A stretch of DNA of 6,300 nucleotides. It comes from Caldilineaceae bacterium (GTDB taxonomy: Bacteria; Chloroflexota; Anaerolineae; Caldilineales; Caldilineaceae). This document shows positions 6,157 through 6,300 of this stretch, piece after piece. The stretch spans positions 1 to 6,300 of the forward strand of contig WGCB01000808.1 of the NCBI GenBank assembly GCA_015494005.1. Reading direction: 5' to 3'. The position numbers and the translations under genes were made by a program. Below the pieces are notes generated by a model. The model saw only the letters and a list, made by a program, of their open reading frames with translations, was not told where the DNA came from and ran no database searches. Positions within the stretch are counted from its first letter, which is position 1. Every line of letters begins with the position of its first letter.

Positions 6157-6300
6157 TCAGGCGGAGGGCTGGGGCTTGTTCACCGGAGTTTTTTCAGGCT
6201 CGGATGCTTCCTGGGTCGATTGGGGTTCCACGTCGACCACGGTCTGTTCCTCGGCTTCTGGAATGGGCAGCACGAAGTAGAAGGCCGAGCCCTCCATGAC
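6157..6300 (-). CDS. C-terminal end of a sensor histidine kinase (partial, 5' part off window)
   Basis: Only the last 47 codons and the TGA are present, read from the window edge. They contain Gly-Ser-Ala-Phe-Tyr-Phe-Val-Leu-Pro, the typical final strand of the HATPase_c ATP-binding domain of two-component sensor kinases (family pattern GxGSxFxFxLP). A tail of about 33 residues rich in Glu, Pro, Gln and Ser follows, probably disordered. It converges on comEC with a 40-bp gap. The sensed signal and partner regulator cannot be inferred. The call rests on one short motif in an open frame reaching the edge; the rest of the gene should lie to the right. Confidence 0.72.
   Translation of the reverse strand, partial: VMEGSAFYFVLPIPEAEEQTVVDVEPQSTQEASEPEKTPVNKPQPSA

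Noticed and set aside
1..6300. CRISPR array, insertion sequence, attachment site or phage genes.
   Set aside because: I saw no regularly spaced repeats, transposase-like or integrase-like sequence, or terminal repeats flanking a mobile gene.

Overview
The window is GC-rich bacterial DNA with tightly packed genes. It most resembles a Chloroflexota (Caldilinea/Litorilinea-like) chromosome. That guess rests on remembered family resemblance of the molybdoenzyme large subunit and of ComEC, so treat the taxonomy as moderate-to-low confidence. Nothing marks it as phage, plasmid or transposon.

Layout. Positions 1-3094 (minus strand) hold a three-gene molybdenum hydroxylase operon in the order FAD subunit, 2Fe-2S subunit, molybdopterin subunit. 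The last gene runs off the left edge. The genes overlap by 8 bp and 4 bp, and each has a strong Shine-Dalgarno sequence. Positions 3095-3488 are a divergent intergenic region. It holds candidate promoters in both directions, a small palindrome, and a structured stretch (3169-3261) with two interleaved 11-bp inverted repeats in the presumed leader of the operon. Positions 3489-6116 (plus strand) encode a full-length three-domain ComEC/Rec2 DNA-uptake channel. After a 40-bp convergent gap, 6157-6300 (minus strand) is the C-terminal end of a sensor histidine kinase that enters from the right edge.

How the genes work together. The three minus-strand products should form one cytoplasmic enzyme: the substrate is oxidised at the molybdenum cofactor in the large subunit, and electrons pass through two 2Fe-2S clusters to FAD. 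The active-site loop is AYRAPG, not the AYRCSFR of true CO dehydrogenase. Residues matching the purine-binding Glu and Arg of xanthine oxidase are absent, so the substrate is unknown. ComEC and the histidine kinase have no evident functional link to the operon.

Main points for a second look: (1) the large subunit appears to lack about 27 internal residues next to a GTGAAGATG sequence, either a real in-frame deletion or an assembly collapse; (2) the interleaved inverted repeats upstream of the operon; (3) the FAD subunit very probably starts at a TTG codon that a longest-ORF caller would miss. I did not find a clearly new multi-gene system.
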